DNA of 64,000 bases from CBDCYS01 sp965226245 (GTDB lineage: Bacteria > Acidobacteriota > Terriglobia > Bryobacterales > UBA6623), in assembly GCA_965226245.1 (NCBI GenBank), contig CBDDCL010000015.1, positions 2,418,001-2,482,000 on the forward strand. Reading direction: 5' to 3'. This document shows positions 19,030 through 27,500 of the stretch, piece by piece. The number at the start of each line of letters is the position of its first letter. The stretch's first letter is position 1. A program made the translations under genes and the position numbers. The notes under the pieces are model-generated. The model worked only from the letters and a program-made list of their open reading frames with translations, searched no databases and was not told the origin of the DNA.

Positions 19030-19740
19030 TTGCGTCCATCTCCAGTTTTCTTAGTTCGCTTCCTAGAACTGCAAAAGCGTCTACGCGTCGGCTTGGCCAA
19101 TTCAACAGCTCAGCTCCTCCGCCCAGTAATTGATGCACTAGAAAATCCTCCACTGCCGCCACACTGTCGCCGGTGATGTAACTGACCGGACACTCCTCAA
19201 GCGCTAGACGACTTTCACCTTTGACACGAATTTTGCTGACCCAGACCAGCGACGAACCCTCGATTCGCCGCGGGAGCCACCCGCACCTCCTCCTCTCTTC
19301 TAGACCTAGGCGCCGGCATTCGTCGCATTTCCACCCGGTCTGCTTTCCTTGGAGGAAATGGAATGCGACGCGGAGTTTTTTCGCTCTTCCCCGTTAAGCC
19401 CAGCCTCGCGATAAATGGCTTCTAGAACCTCGGTCACCAACGATTCCGGACCGCGATCCAGCAAGCTTTGCGGAGTGGCGGGCTTTCCATCGATCTCCAG
19501 TCCTTCGACCGATGCCACCCCCCACTCAGCGTATTGGCGGTCAATCTCACAGGCAAGCAGGGCCGCCTGCGCCTCCTCAGCCGTCCCCTTTTCACCCGCC
19601 GACAAGAACTCCAGACGGCCCAATTTATCTCGGATATTCCTTGCTAGCTCGAGACGGCGCCCGAAAGACATGCGTCGAACAGTAAACCGGACCCCCGGAT
19701 ACTCCGCCGACTCGACAGTTACGGTGCTTTCGTACGTCAT
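19016..19740 (-). CDS. tail assembly chaperone, long form made by -1 frameshift (G-T type)
   Basis: Reading from 19740, a -1 slip on the heptamer at 19381-19375 enters a frame that stays open for a further 119 codons to the TAA at 19016. That frame has no convincing start of its own, as expected for the T part of a lambda G/GT-type pair. The extension first reads KLRVAFHFLQGKQTGWKC and carries CDEC followed by RRCG, a possible metal-binding Cys cluster, then a conserved-looking ESRLALEECPVSYITGD. The long form would bind the tape measure while the short form coats it. Inferred from gene order, the perfect slippery site and the open frame. Confidence 0.82.
19306..19740 (-). CDS. tail assembly chaperone, short form (G type)
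   Basis: 144 residues from the ATG at 19740 (MTYESTVTVES), 4 bases after the major tail stop; a TTG at 19752 gives 148. Features typical of such chaperones are an N-terminal beta part (YPGVRFTVRRMSFGRR), an acidic helical middle (GTAEEAQAALLACEID) and a short polar end (NATNAGA, stop). It sits between the major tail gene and the tape measure. No sequence family remembered beyond this pattern. Confidence 0.75.
   Translation of the reverse strand: MTYESTVTVESAEYPGVRFTVRRMSFGRRLELARNIRDKLGRLEFLSAGEKGTAEEAQAALLACEIDRQYAEWGVASVEGLEIDGKPATPQSLLDRGPESLVTEVLEAIYREAGLNGEERKNSASHSISSKESRPGGNATNAGA
19375..19381 (-). promoter_or_regulatory. -1 programmed ribosomal frameshift site A_AAA_AAC
   Basis: On the minus strand the zero-frame codons cga aaa aac contain the canonical X_XXY_YYZ heptamer AAAAAAC in the correct phase. 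The -1 frame is open for 119 sense codons afterwards, while the zero frame stops 23 codons later. I did not fold the downstream stimulatory structure. Confidence 0.85.
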
Positions 19741-19744
19741 GCGA

Positions 19745-20924
19745 TTATCCAAATGCTACGAAGATTTCGTCGTCCACCTGCCCCTGCGCCCTCGACCCCG
19801 TGAAACTCCACTGTAAGATCCGTTCCTCGTCGTTGAATTCGGGGACTTCCGGCACCACATTCGGCATATAAACCCCCATCAACCGCCCGGAAGCTTCACC
19901 TAGCTGAAACATCACGCCGATCGGTGTTTCTGCGCGGGCCGATGCATAAAGCCCTCGCGTTGCCGTGTCATCGGCTTCGAAGAGTTCGAAGTTGGCATTG
20001 ACTCGTCGTATCCCGGCAGCAATGCATTGGGGAATTGCCGACCCAAACTCCCGATTCCGCAGGTCGAGGTCATTGTCCAGGTCAACGAGGGCGCTCGTGA
20101 TCGTTAGAAACTTGTTCGCCGGTGTGCCTAGCCAGGCTTGGCCCAAGTTGCCGGGAATCGGGGGTGCCATATGGCCCGCTACGGCTGGTTCTGCCGGAAA
20201 AGCGGCTAGGCCACCCTGACCCGATGTGAACGATTCTGTGTCGATGACATCCTGAGCTTCCCCGGCGAACTCAAGCTCGTGGTAGTCGGCATTAATCTTG
20301 ACTTGGAACCGGCCGCAGGACCCTCCCAACAGAATTCGATCGACCGCCCCGCCTGGATCCCAGTAATCGAACACCGAAACACTCGGCAACTCTGCAGCCG
20401 GAAAATAACTTACTGTTCCATCCAGAGGATTACCAGATGAGGGTGCGCTTGAAAACGGCGCGTTGACTTGAACCGTCGTCGAATCGACTACCGTGTCGAC
20501 GAACCTCAACTCTCCGCTGAAGACGAACGCCTGGCCCTTCACGAGACCGTGGCTAATACTAAAAACAATCTGGGATGTCGTCGAGCCGGTCCCCGCTGTG
20601 CCACCCCCAAACGAGACCGGTGCTGCTCCCATGGCAGCTTCTACCATGGGTCCAAATAACGGAGGAGAACTGGGAGCCGTGTTTTCGATGAGGTATGTCT
20701 GCAGATTGAATTCAGTGGTCCGTCTGCCTCCTGGAGAAACTCCTACGTACGTCCGCCCTCCCGTTTTGTCTCTCCGCTGGCGCAGTTCGAGCTGCTGCCG
20801 AATACCCAGTTTGAGTGCGGAAATCCGTCCGTTGAAGCGTCGGTTTGCAGCCTCGCACGCTTCCGAAACTCGCTTCGCGCTCGACATAAAAACGATTCTG
20901 ATTAGAAAGTACACAATCCGCCAT
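19745..20924 (-). pseudogene. major tail protein with one apparent frameshift near the N-terminus
   Basis: The natural start is MADCVLSNQNRFYVEREASF at 20924, with a ggag-type RBS upstream. This frame is lost after GSVRGC. The rest continues in another frame as RISALKLGIRQQLELRQRRD to FVAFG, about 365 residues. Dropping one g from the gg at about 20851-20855 (+ strand cctcg) would merge both frames as SVRAANRRFNGRISALKLG. The body has beta-rich, Ig-like segments and lies upstream of the chaperone pair, as expected for a major tail tube protein. The break is in a two-base run, so a consensus error is possible. Confidence 0.7.
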
Positions 20925-21033
20925 TTCGTTCCTCTCCGTTGAAGCGTCTCGCCACGACCGCCTTTACGCGAAACGGTGCGGGCATGTTTAGGCCTATCTT
21001 GGCCTTGTCTAGTCAGGCTGCTACGAGCTGTGT

Positions 21034-21528
21034 TTATTCGTGAGCTTGCAGCTCAATCTCTATTTCGGCCCTCTGGATGAAGTTCTGACCCCCGTGGTCT
21101 ACACCATGGAACTGCACCTTATGGGCCCCGTTATACGCCAGGTTCTCCGTCCACTTGCCCAAGTGTTTTCCAAGCACGGTCGTCACAGCTTCCCCGTAAC
21201 GAGCGAGTTGGCTTTCGAGGTTCAAAAAACGTTCTTGACTGACGCGCACATCCGCCACCAGCCAGATTCGGCCCGAAAACTTCCTGAACTTCTCCAGCAG
21301 CTCGTTGTCCATGCGAGAGCAGTAGAGATAAACCGCTGGATACGCAATCGGCTCGTTTTCGTCGGCAATCTTCGCGGAGACATTTTGGATCAGCGTGTTC
21401 TCCTCCGACAACGGCTTGAGAAACATCATGTCTCTCCCCGCAATTTCCGCCAACGTCGCGTTGATCCCGTCTCCATCGAGCAGGTAGTCGCGCACTGCAG
21501 TCAATGCCGCTAGACACAAATTTGCCAC
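21034..21528 (-). CDS. minor tail / tail-terminator-like protein
   Basis: A 164-residue protein (MANLCLAALTAVRDYLLD). The size, the segment ENEPIAYPAVYLYCSRMDNE and the ending AEIEIELQAHE suggest a tail-completion (tail terminator) protein. It lies between the connector gene and the major tail gene, exactly where siphoviruses encode the terminator. The family is not recognised directly. Confidence 0.55.
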   Translation of the reverse strand: MANLCLAALTAVRDYLLDGDGINATLAEIAGRDMMFLKPLSEENTLIQNVSAKIADENEPIAYPAVYLYCSRMDNELLEKFRKFSGRIWLVADVRVSQERFLNLESQLARYGEAVTTVLGKHLGKWTENLAYNGAHKVQFHGVDHGGQNFIQRAEIEIELQAHE

Positions 21529-22293
21529 GCTAGTTGCTTCTCCTTTTCAGCAGCCGGACAACGACCAGGCGTGGGCGCGGCATACCTCTAACCCCGTTGC
21601 AGGAATCGCGGCACTGTCTTGAAAACCTCCGGCGGTTGCCCATCCTGGATTGGCTCCCCGTCGGTCAGGCCCGTACCTGGCATGACCCAAACAGCCTCCA
21701 ATTCAAGTGGCTCCGAGCCCTGCCGCACAGCCACTCCGCTGGACTCCCCAACATAAACATTCCACCCGGTCACTCCGGCCGGAGAGGTAGGCGGCGTTAC
21801 TCGAAGTGCGTTGCCGGAAGGTATGGCAATAGCCTTTTCCAAACTTCCGGAACCCTCCACACCTTTCGTCCCTACCCAAGTAATACGGACAAACAGAGCC
21901 CTCCCCCCAACTGTCGATGAAACCCAATCCAGGGCTGGTTGCTGTGGACGCGCAACTGGACAGCTAGTAATCCCAATCCCTGTTTGAAACAACAAATCCG
22001 ATGCCCAGTTCGCTAGTTCTTTGTACTCCTTCCACTTCGGCAAGTACTTGTCGTTCACTTTGCGGTTATACGCGTCGCGGTAAATAATCGCCAAGGTCTG
22101 AAATGTGTGCCACAGTTTCAGCGGTGGAGTCACCACAACTTGATGAAGTTCAAATCTAGACAGGTTCACTTCAGCGCCCGTCGACTGCCAGCCGGCTCCA
22201 CGGGCATAATAGACGTTCCCCGGACGACTTGATGCTGCCTCCAGGTGCGCGCTAACCTCCGTCTGAGCCAGCCGTATCTTCGTTTCGAGGTCG

Positions 22294-23320
22294 ATGGGGT
22301 ATTTAGTTGACTCCAGTAGCCACAATATGTTGTGGTTGGGGGCATGAAGGAGGACTACCCCCGAAACCTCGTCGAGTTGGAAGCTCGATTCTCGACCGAG
22401 GAGGCGTGCCGGGAGTACCTGCTGAAGCTGCGCTGGCCGGAGGGGTTCGTGTGCCCGCGCTGTGGGATCCAGTCCTCATGGGCCAGCAAACGCAATCTGC
22501 TGCTCTGCGCCGACTGCGGTTACCAGGCCTCGGTGACGGCGGGCACGATTTTCCAGGACACCCGCAAGCCCTTGACGTTGTGGTTCCGGGCGGCTTGGTG
22601 GGTGACAACGCAAAAAGGCGGGGCCAGCGCGCTGGAGTTGCAGCGGGTCTTGGGTTTGGGTAGCTATGTAACCGCCTGGACCTGGCTGCACAAGTTCCGC
22701 CGCGCCATGGTGCGCCCCGGTCGCAATCGGCTGGTCGGCCGGGTGGAGGTGGACGAAACGTATGTGGGCGGAGTCGAAGAGGGCGTCCGAGGTCGCGAAA
22801 TGGTTGGCAAAGCGTTAGTTGCGGTTGCTGCCGAGGAGGATGGGCGCGGTATGGGTCGCATCCGGCTCCGTCGGATCGCGGATGCCTCAGCGGCGAGCTT
22901 GGAAGCCTTTGTCGAAGAAGCTATCCAACCTGGCAGCCTCGTGCACACCGACGGCTGGGAAGGCTATGCGGGATTGGAGAACAAAGGATACCGCCATGAA
23001 GTCACCGTGCTGCGCGGGAAGCGGCAATCGGCGAGTAAGCTGCTGCCGAGAGTCCATCGTGTCGCCTCTCTGCTAAAGCGCTGGCTGTTGGGGACCCACC
23101 AGGGGGCTGTCAGTCACGAGTATTTGGACTACTACCTGGACGAGTTCACGTTCCGCTTCAACCGGCGGACCTCACGGTCGCGCGGCAAACTTTTCTATCG
23201 CCTCCTCCAGCAGGCGGTCGCCGCCGACCCTGCTCCCTATAAGACAATGGTCGAGGCCACCAGGGCCGGCACCCCCACCCCCAAGATGTAGTGGCTACTG
23301 GAGTCAACTAAATACCCTAT
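22294..23320 (+). mobile_element. IS1595-family element, copy 4 (1,027 bp)
   Basis: Exact 8-bp duplication cgaggtcg on both sides. The right end reads ccctat instead of ccccat, the only terminal difference seen among the copies. Confidence 0.95.
22332..23291 (+). CDS. IS1595-family transposase, copy 4
   Basis: 319 residues, identical to copy 1 with intact motifs. It is transcribed against the prophage gene it interrupts. Confidence 0.93.
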   Translation: MVGGMKEDYPRNLVELEARFSTEEACREYLLKLRWPEGFVCPRCGIQSSWASKRNLLLCADCGYQASVTAGTIFQDTRKPLTLWFRAAWWVTTQKGGASALELQRVLGLGSYVTAWTWLHKFRRAMVRPGRNRLVGRVEVDETYVGGVEEGVRGREMVGKALVAVAAEEDGRGMGRIRLRRIADASAASLEAFVEEAIQPGSLVHTDGWEGYAGLENKGYRHEVTVLRGKRQSASKLLPRVHRVASLLKRWLLGTHQGAVSHEYLDYYLDEFTFRFNRRTSRSRGKLFYRLLQQAVAADPAPYKTMVEATRAGTPTPKM

Positions 23321-23422
23321 CGAGGTCGATCCCCTCCGCACTAGAAACTTCAGGCAGATTCGCTTCGTAGGAGATAAGGTCCGCGACCTCCGACACGCTC
23401 TGGTCAGTGAATAAGGCCATGA

Positions 23423-23752
23423 TTATCCCTTCCGGCTAGACCGGGCCGCCTCCTGCACGGTCTTCAGATCAGTATCCGAAATGACTGTGAATTGCACTTG
23501 TGCGGCTTTCCGGCGGCTCTCCTCCTGTTTCCTCTCTTGCGCGACTCGCGTGCGGGCGGCTGCGCACTCCTTAGCGGTTGCTAGTTCGGCCGTCTCTTCG
23601 ATGATCATTCGCGCAGCTAGTGATCGAGGTACTTCCACCAGGCGGCCTGCCTTGCCGCCGTCTTCCGTCGGCAGGCTCTTGATGAAAAGAAACTCATCCT
23701 CAATCGATTCTTCTGTCTGTCGAATTCTCTGATAAAACGCTTTTAGGTTCAT
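23423..23752 (-). CDS. small phage-module protein
   Basis: A 109-residue protein, acidic in the middle and basic at the end. Residues 50-100 are strongly helical (EETAELATAKECAAARTRVA). It starts 63 bases downstream of the major capsid stop, and its stop abuts the start of the connector gene. Many phages keep a small head-completion or recombination accessory here. No family recognised. Confidence 0.55.
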   Translation of the reverse strand: MNLKAFYQRIRQTEESIEDEFLFIKSLPTEDGGKAGRLVEVPRSLAARMIIEETAELATAKECAAARTRVAQERKQEESRRKAAQVQFTVISDTDLKTVQEAARSSRKG

Positions 23753-23782
23753 TGTTTTGTACCTGCACGTGCTGTGGGTTAA

Positions 23783-23807
23783 CCCGCCCCCGGAAAGCGA
23801 AGGCGGG
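23783..23807 (-). terminator. GC hairpin after the major capsid gene
   Basis: A 6-bp GC stem (cccgcc/ggcggg, 13-nt loop) lies just downstream of the capsid stop. There is no U-tract, so it may be a processing or attenuation hairpin and not a strong terminator. Confidence 0.35.
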
Positions 23808-23815
23808 CTATCTCA

Positions 23816-24775
23816 CTACGATTCCACCTGAACGCCAAACTCGTTGCGGATGACCGACGCACCGTAAAGAACATCAACCGTAAACTGCTGTGCCAGCGTA
23901 CTCGGTTGGTAGCTCATCACTACACGCATGCCAAAGTTGCCGAGTTCCGCGTGTTCCGCGATCGCACCGGTGCCAGGCAACGGCTGAGGCAGACGCCGAA
24001 TCACAAGTCCGATCGCGTCACGAGCGAAAGCGAGGTTGTGCGTCGTGACCGGAGCGCTCCCCGTCTTCGCGACAAACTGTGAACGGAAAACGACAAAGTC
24101 CTTCAGGCGCCCGACTGTCCCGTGGATTAGAGCGTTGACACCGGCCTCTCCGGCGCTTTGAAACTCACTAAACCGTGGGATCTGTCGCAGCGCCGAATAG
24201 CCATCAGGATCGATAACTAGGAACTTGGCTTGGCTCTGTGGAACCTTTGCCTGAAACAGGGTGGTTTCCGCCGAGTCGACCACTGCTTCTGTCAGAGACG
24301 TACCCGGTGTCCCTAGCGTTGGATTCGCCGTCAGCGACGCATAGAGATTGAGCAGGTCAGTCTCGATCTTCTCCGCAATCGCCGACGCATAGAGATTGAG
24401 CAGGTCAGTCTCGATCTTCTCCGCAATCGCCACTACCGCGGGCTCCATGTAGATCCGCAGCAGATCCGGCACTGCCAGGACTTTGGTGACATCCGGAATC
24501 TGGAACGTCGCCTCTGCGTGCGTATTGAGAACGATCTGGGCATTGCCCAGACTCGGATTCTGCGTAGTGACCGTCCCGCCCTCGGCGATGTTGTTGGCCA
24601 CCATGCTTGGAACAATCGGAATATTGACCGTGTCCCCGGCTTGACCGAGGACCGGTTCGTAGTTACGGCTGACCAGGTTGCCCATAACCAGGTTTCCCAT
24701 CAATGCGGGCAGTGCGTCTGCCGCCACCAGTTTCACGATCGCTTGTGCAACGTTCGCGGATGTAATTGCCGCCAT
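23816..24775 (-). CDS. major capsid protein
   Basis: A 319-residue protein (MAAITSANVAQAIVKLVAAD). The layout fits a HK97/P22-like coat: an N-terminal segment ending in QAGDTVNIPIVPS, a long spine-like helix region, and a beta C-terminus (GNFGMRVVMSYQPSTLAQQF). It follows the scaffold gene and an abundant-protein gap of about 60 bases. Two internal duplications stand out: MGNLV is repeated back to back, and AIAEKIETDLLNLYAS is repeated exactly (48 bp). The second repeat lengthens a helix by 16 residues and may harm assembly or be recent. Confidence 0.8.
   Translation of the reverse strand: MAAITSANVAQAIVKLVAADALPALMGNLVMGNLVSRNYEPVLGQAGDTVNIPIVPSMVANNIAEGGTVTTQNPSLGNAQIVLNTHAEATFQIPDVTKVLAVPDLLRIYMEPAVVAIAEKIETDLLNLYASAIAEKIETDLLNLYASLTANPTLGTPGTSLTEAVVDSAETTLFQAKVPQSQAKFLVIDPDGYSALRQIPRFSEFQSAGEAGVNALIHGTVGRLKDFVVFRSQFVAKTGSAPVTTHNLAFARDAIGLVIRRLPQPLPGTGAIAEHAELGNFGMRVVMSYQPSTLAQQFTVDVLYGASVIRNEFGVQVES
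24335..24430. repeat. perfect in-frame 48-bp tandem duplication in the capsid gene
   Basis: Two adjacent identical 48-bp units start at 24335 and 24383. They encode AIAEKIETDLLNLYAS twice. No divergence between units, so the event is recent or an assembly artefact. Confidence 0.95.
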
Positions 24776-24838
24776 TTAACTCCTCCTTATCACTAATAAA
24801 GAAATGGGGCTTTCCGCGCCCCGCCTTTCTGCGACTGG

Positions 24839-25432
24839 TTACCACTTGTGCGAGCCGTGCCCGGTCAAGCGCGCAACCTCCCTCCAGGCATGAACCGAAT
24901 CTTCTTCGCTCATCCCCGGGCGAATCCTATCCAAGTCAAATCCTGCCGACGAAATCTCACCATCCGAAGCTCCAACCGCTCCCGCCCCTCCCGCAATTCG
25001 CGGAGGCAGCAACTCGGGATTGTCCGCTACAAACTGAGTGAGATACTCGAGGTAGGGGGTCTGTTTACCTTCAACGTCACCGTAGAGATCACCGTCTTCT
25101 GCACGAAAGATGTCATCCTTTACGAGCTTCAGGGCGAGATCGACCTTGCGAACCCCAAGATCCTGCAACGATTCGCGTACCTGGGATTGGCGGTCCATGA
25201 GTTCCGCTTGCTGTCGGCTGCGGCGGCTCTCTTCTCGCACGTCGTTCAGTTGTCGTTCAAGTGATTCCCGGCGATGGCGCTCATCGTTAAGCTTCACCTT
25301 CAAGGCCGGCTCTTCCTGTTCGGAAGTCTGTCGCGCAAACTCCCGGACCGCCTTTCGAATAAGAGTTTCCAGCTCATCCGCGCTTTCGCTGGAGAGTTTT
25401 GAGTCTTGTGTATTTCTTCTGAATCCCATCAA
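24839..25432 (-). CDS. capsid scaffolding protein
   Basis: A 197-residue charged protein (MMGFRRNTQDSKLSS). Residues about 25-95 form a long coiled coil rich in Glu, Arg and Gln (NDERHRRESLERQLNDVREE), the usual sign of a scaffold. The C-terminal half is Gly/Ala-rich and ends HGSHKW. It is encoded directly before the capsid gene and after the portal, the standard position. No protease domain is seen. Confidence 0.7.
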   Translation of the reverse strand: MMGFRRNTQDSKLSSESADELETLIRKAVREFARQTSEQEEPALKVKLNDERHRRESLERQLNDVREESRRSRQQAELMDRQSQVRESLQDLGVRKVDLALKLVKDDIFRAEDGDLYGDVEGKQTPYLEYLTQFVADNPELLPPRIAGGAGAVGASDGEISSAGFDLDRIRPGMSEEDSVHAWREVARLTGHGSHKW

Positions 25433-25443
25433 TCCCTTCCCTC

Positions 25444-25501
25444 AAAAAAATGGGCGCCGGTACGGACCCTCATCATCAAGAGATGGGTCCGGTTCGGCGC
25501 C
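25444..25501 (-). terminator. rho-independent terminator between portal and scaffold genes
   Basis: On the minus strand a 17-bp arm beginning ggcgccg pairs, with two mismatches, with a second arm ending cggcgcc across a 15-nt loop, followed by cATTTTTTT. It would end or attenuate portal transcripts, so scaffold and capsid may need read-through or their own promoter. Confidence 0.8.
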
Positions 25502-25526
25502 AACGGAGTCATGATGTTTGTGTTGC

Positions 25527-27500
25527 TTACTGTGCCTCTATCTCTCGTATCACCTCGTTCTTTGTCTCTTGACTCGCGCTTTCGAGATACTTAAGCGCGA
25601 TTCGCTTCTGAACCTCTTTTTCGAATCGGGAGGACCGAACTCCCAACGCTTGCAGCCCCTGCGCGTTGGCAAGCTCTTCCGTGAAATCCGGAATGTCGAA
25701 CTTATCCATTCCCGCTACTTCGATCTCTACGTCATCGCGTCGCGCCAGGCGAATGAGACCTAACACTCGTCGGAGAAAATCCTTGACCGTGTTGCCGTAA
25801 CTGCGAAGAACTTCCTGTGTCACCGCGAAGTCCCTCTGCTTGCTGATCCCTGACTGCCCCAAGTGCCGCGCCTCGCGGCCGCCGGCCTGATTCATCATGT
25901 AGCAGACCCTGTAGATCTCATCCTTAAGACGATCAAGATTGTCAGCGGCAATCTGGAAGACGTGACCCTCGGGCTCCGTCCATCCAAAGCGGTCGTTCGG
26001 CCCAAGCTGGATGTAGTAGGCTTCTCCGACAATCTGCTGCCACTCCCTCTCCGAGTAGATCACCGGCATCGCGAACAGCCCCATGTGTAGAGCCCACGAA
26101 AGGGCATTCGACTTATTGAAGTGCTCCTGTTGCAGCAGGGCGGCTTTGTTTGCCAGCCATAGACCCTCTGTCACCGACATCTTCACAAGAGGCACTCGCC
26201 GCAGACCGGCCAACCCGTGCCGCCCTTCGGCAACAAGTGCAACGCCGTCCCCGGCTGCGGTCCTCAGGTTTCCGCTTGGAGTTTCTGAGTCTCGCTTCTT
26301 CCGCGAGTAGGTCCTGAAATTCTCGCGGTCAAAATAGAGCCAGCGCTGCTCTGTGATCGCCTCCGCATCCTCCAACCTTTCCTGGTAAGTCGACTGGGTC
26401 CTTAACACAATCCATTCGAACTCTCCATGGCTGTCCAATCTCCAGTTAATCAGTTGCTGGGGTGAGTAACGCACCAGATAGGCGCGCGACTTGCCAACAG
26501 CATCTTCCTCCGCTTGCGTTTTCATTGGCCGGCCCATCCGCGGAAAATCGATCAGAACATAGCCTTCCCGGAAAACCAGCGTGTCGATAAAGGCCCTCTG
26601 TACATTCGAAACCAGCGAGTGTCCCCGACAATCGCTGTCCGCTAAAAAACCTGTGTAGAAATCCTCGGCGCGCGACACCTTTGAGCGAAATGATATCTCG
26701 GGACGGCTTCGAAACAACGCGGATGCATACCAATCGATACAGGACCCAAGATAATTCTCATAGAAGACCCTGGAAAGACGCTCGGCATAGATGTCATTGG
26801 GTTCCTTCTGACGCCGAACCATGTAACCTGAATTATGCACAGATTCGCTTTGCGAGTGCGGCTGCGTTCGTAGCGGCTTGACGGCCGTCGTAAGGTGGGA
26901 GCTCGGCAACTGGTCTTTTGGCTTCTCCGTCCCCGGTTTCCCCTCCCGCCCAGAATCCGCGTCGGCAAAACCCCGCTCCGAAGTGGCGTGTTTCCAGTAC
27001 GTTGCGGCCAGTGCATAAAATTTTATGCATAGCGCATAGCCAGGCTCTCAGATCAACGCCCTCTCGACTACCGGCGGCAAGCCGCCGTAGGGAGTCGGCT
27101 TCCTGCCGCGGAAGTTGTCAAGGCGTGGATGCCCCGATTTTATTGGGCTGCGAGACCGTCACGGCTGGGCCTTGTTTGACGGCCCTTTGGGAGCTATGCT
27201 GTTTTCGCTTGGTAACCATTTGGGTGACCTCCTTTGGGTTGGCTGGTGAAGCTGGAATCTTTGCCAGCCTACCTTTTTACCCCATGTTTTCGGGCGTTCC
27301 CCAATGGTCCCTTGCGGCTCAGCCCTCCTCAGGTGCACCCCGCAATGCATAATTCAGGTGTAATGGCTTGCGTTCCTTCGAAGCTGTTCTCCACCGACGT
27401 AGAAATCCCAATACCGCTGCCACACTTCTTTCCGATCGCGGTACTCTGGATGTTCCCGATTTAATTGCTCGATCACAAATCCCCCGTCAACTTTTCGCAT
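25527..27500 (-). pseudogene. portal protein, split by the 532-bp element
   Basis: The 5' piece is taken from the ATG at 27500 (MRKVDGGFVIEQLNREHPEY), which overlaps the terminase stop as TGATG; an upstream in-frame ATG at 27557 is possible. It ends at RRNASHY. The 3' piece begins MVRRQKEPNDIYAERLSRV and runs to REIEAQ. Removing the element plus one 5-bp duplication joins them in frame as ASHYMVRRQKEP, giving about 475 residues. Content fits DUF4055/SPP1-type portals (YENYLGSCIDWYASALF, then LKDEIYRVCYMMNQ). Portals form the dodecameric DNA gate. Confidence 0.82.
26827..27358. mobile_element. 532-bp non-autonomous element, copy 1 (in portal gene)
   Basis: The ends are CCTGAATTATGCA and its perfect inverted complement. 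A 5-bp duplication tgtaa flanks it (26822-26826, 27359-27363). An 18-bp perfect palindrome (tgcataaaattttatgca) is at 27012-27029. On the minus strand the element holds the start of an ORF (MVTKRKQHSSQRAVKQG, with an AAAGGAGG RBS) and the end of another (HKILCTGRNVLETRHFG to AKRICA and stop), so it looks like an internally deleted IS. CC ends and 5-bp duplications fit an IS1380-like parent, but I do not recognise the parent. Confidence 0.88.

Larger units (their letters stand above)
21588..23420 (-). pseudogene. head-tail connector-region protein, split by IS1595 copy 4
   Basis: The 5' part reads MALFTDQSVSEVADLISYEA from 23420. Joining through one cgaggtcg copy gives SSAEGIDLETKIRLAQTEV in frame and continues to PRFLQRG at 21588. 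The ancestral protein is about 267 residues. The N-terminal helical part resembles head-tail adaptor proteins (gp6-like); the C-terminal half has an Ig/fibronectin-like fold (GGRALFVRITWVGTKG, then GVTGWNVYVGES). The present 3' ORF begins with an IS-encoded leader (MWLLESTKYPI). Confidence 0.75.

Noticed and set aside
26918..27352. 144-residue ORF repeated in all three 532-bp elements
   Set aside because: It is identical because the elements are identical. It has no family likeness and lies on the strand opposite to the remnant transposase pieces, so I treat it as non-coding.
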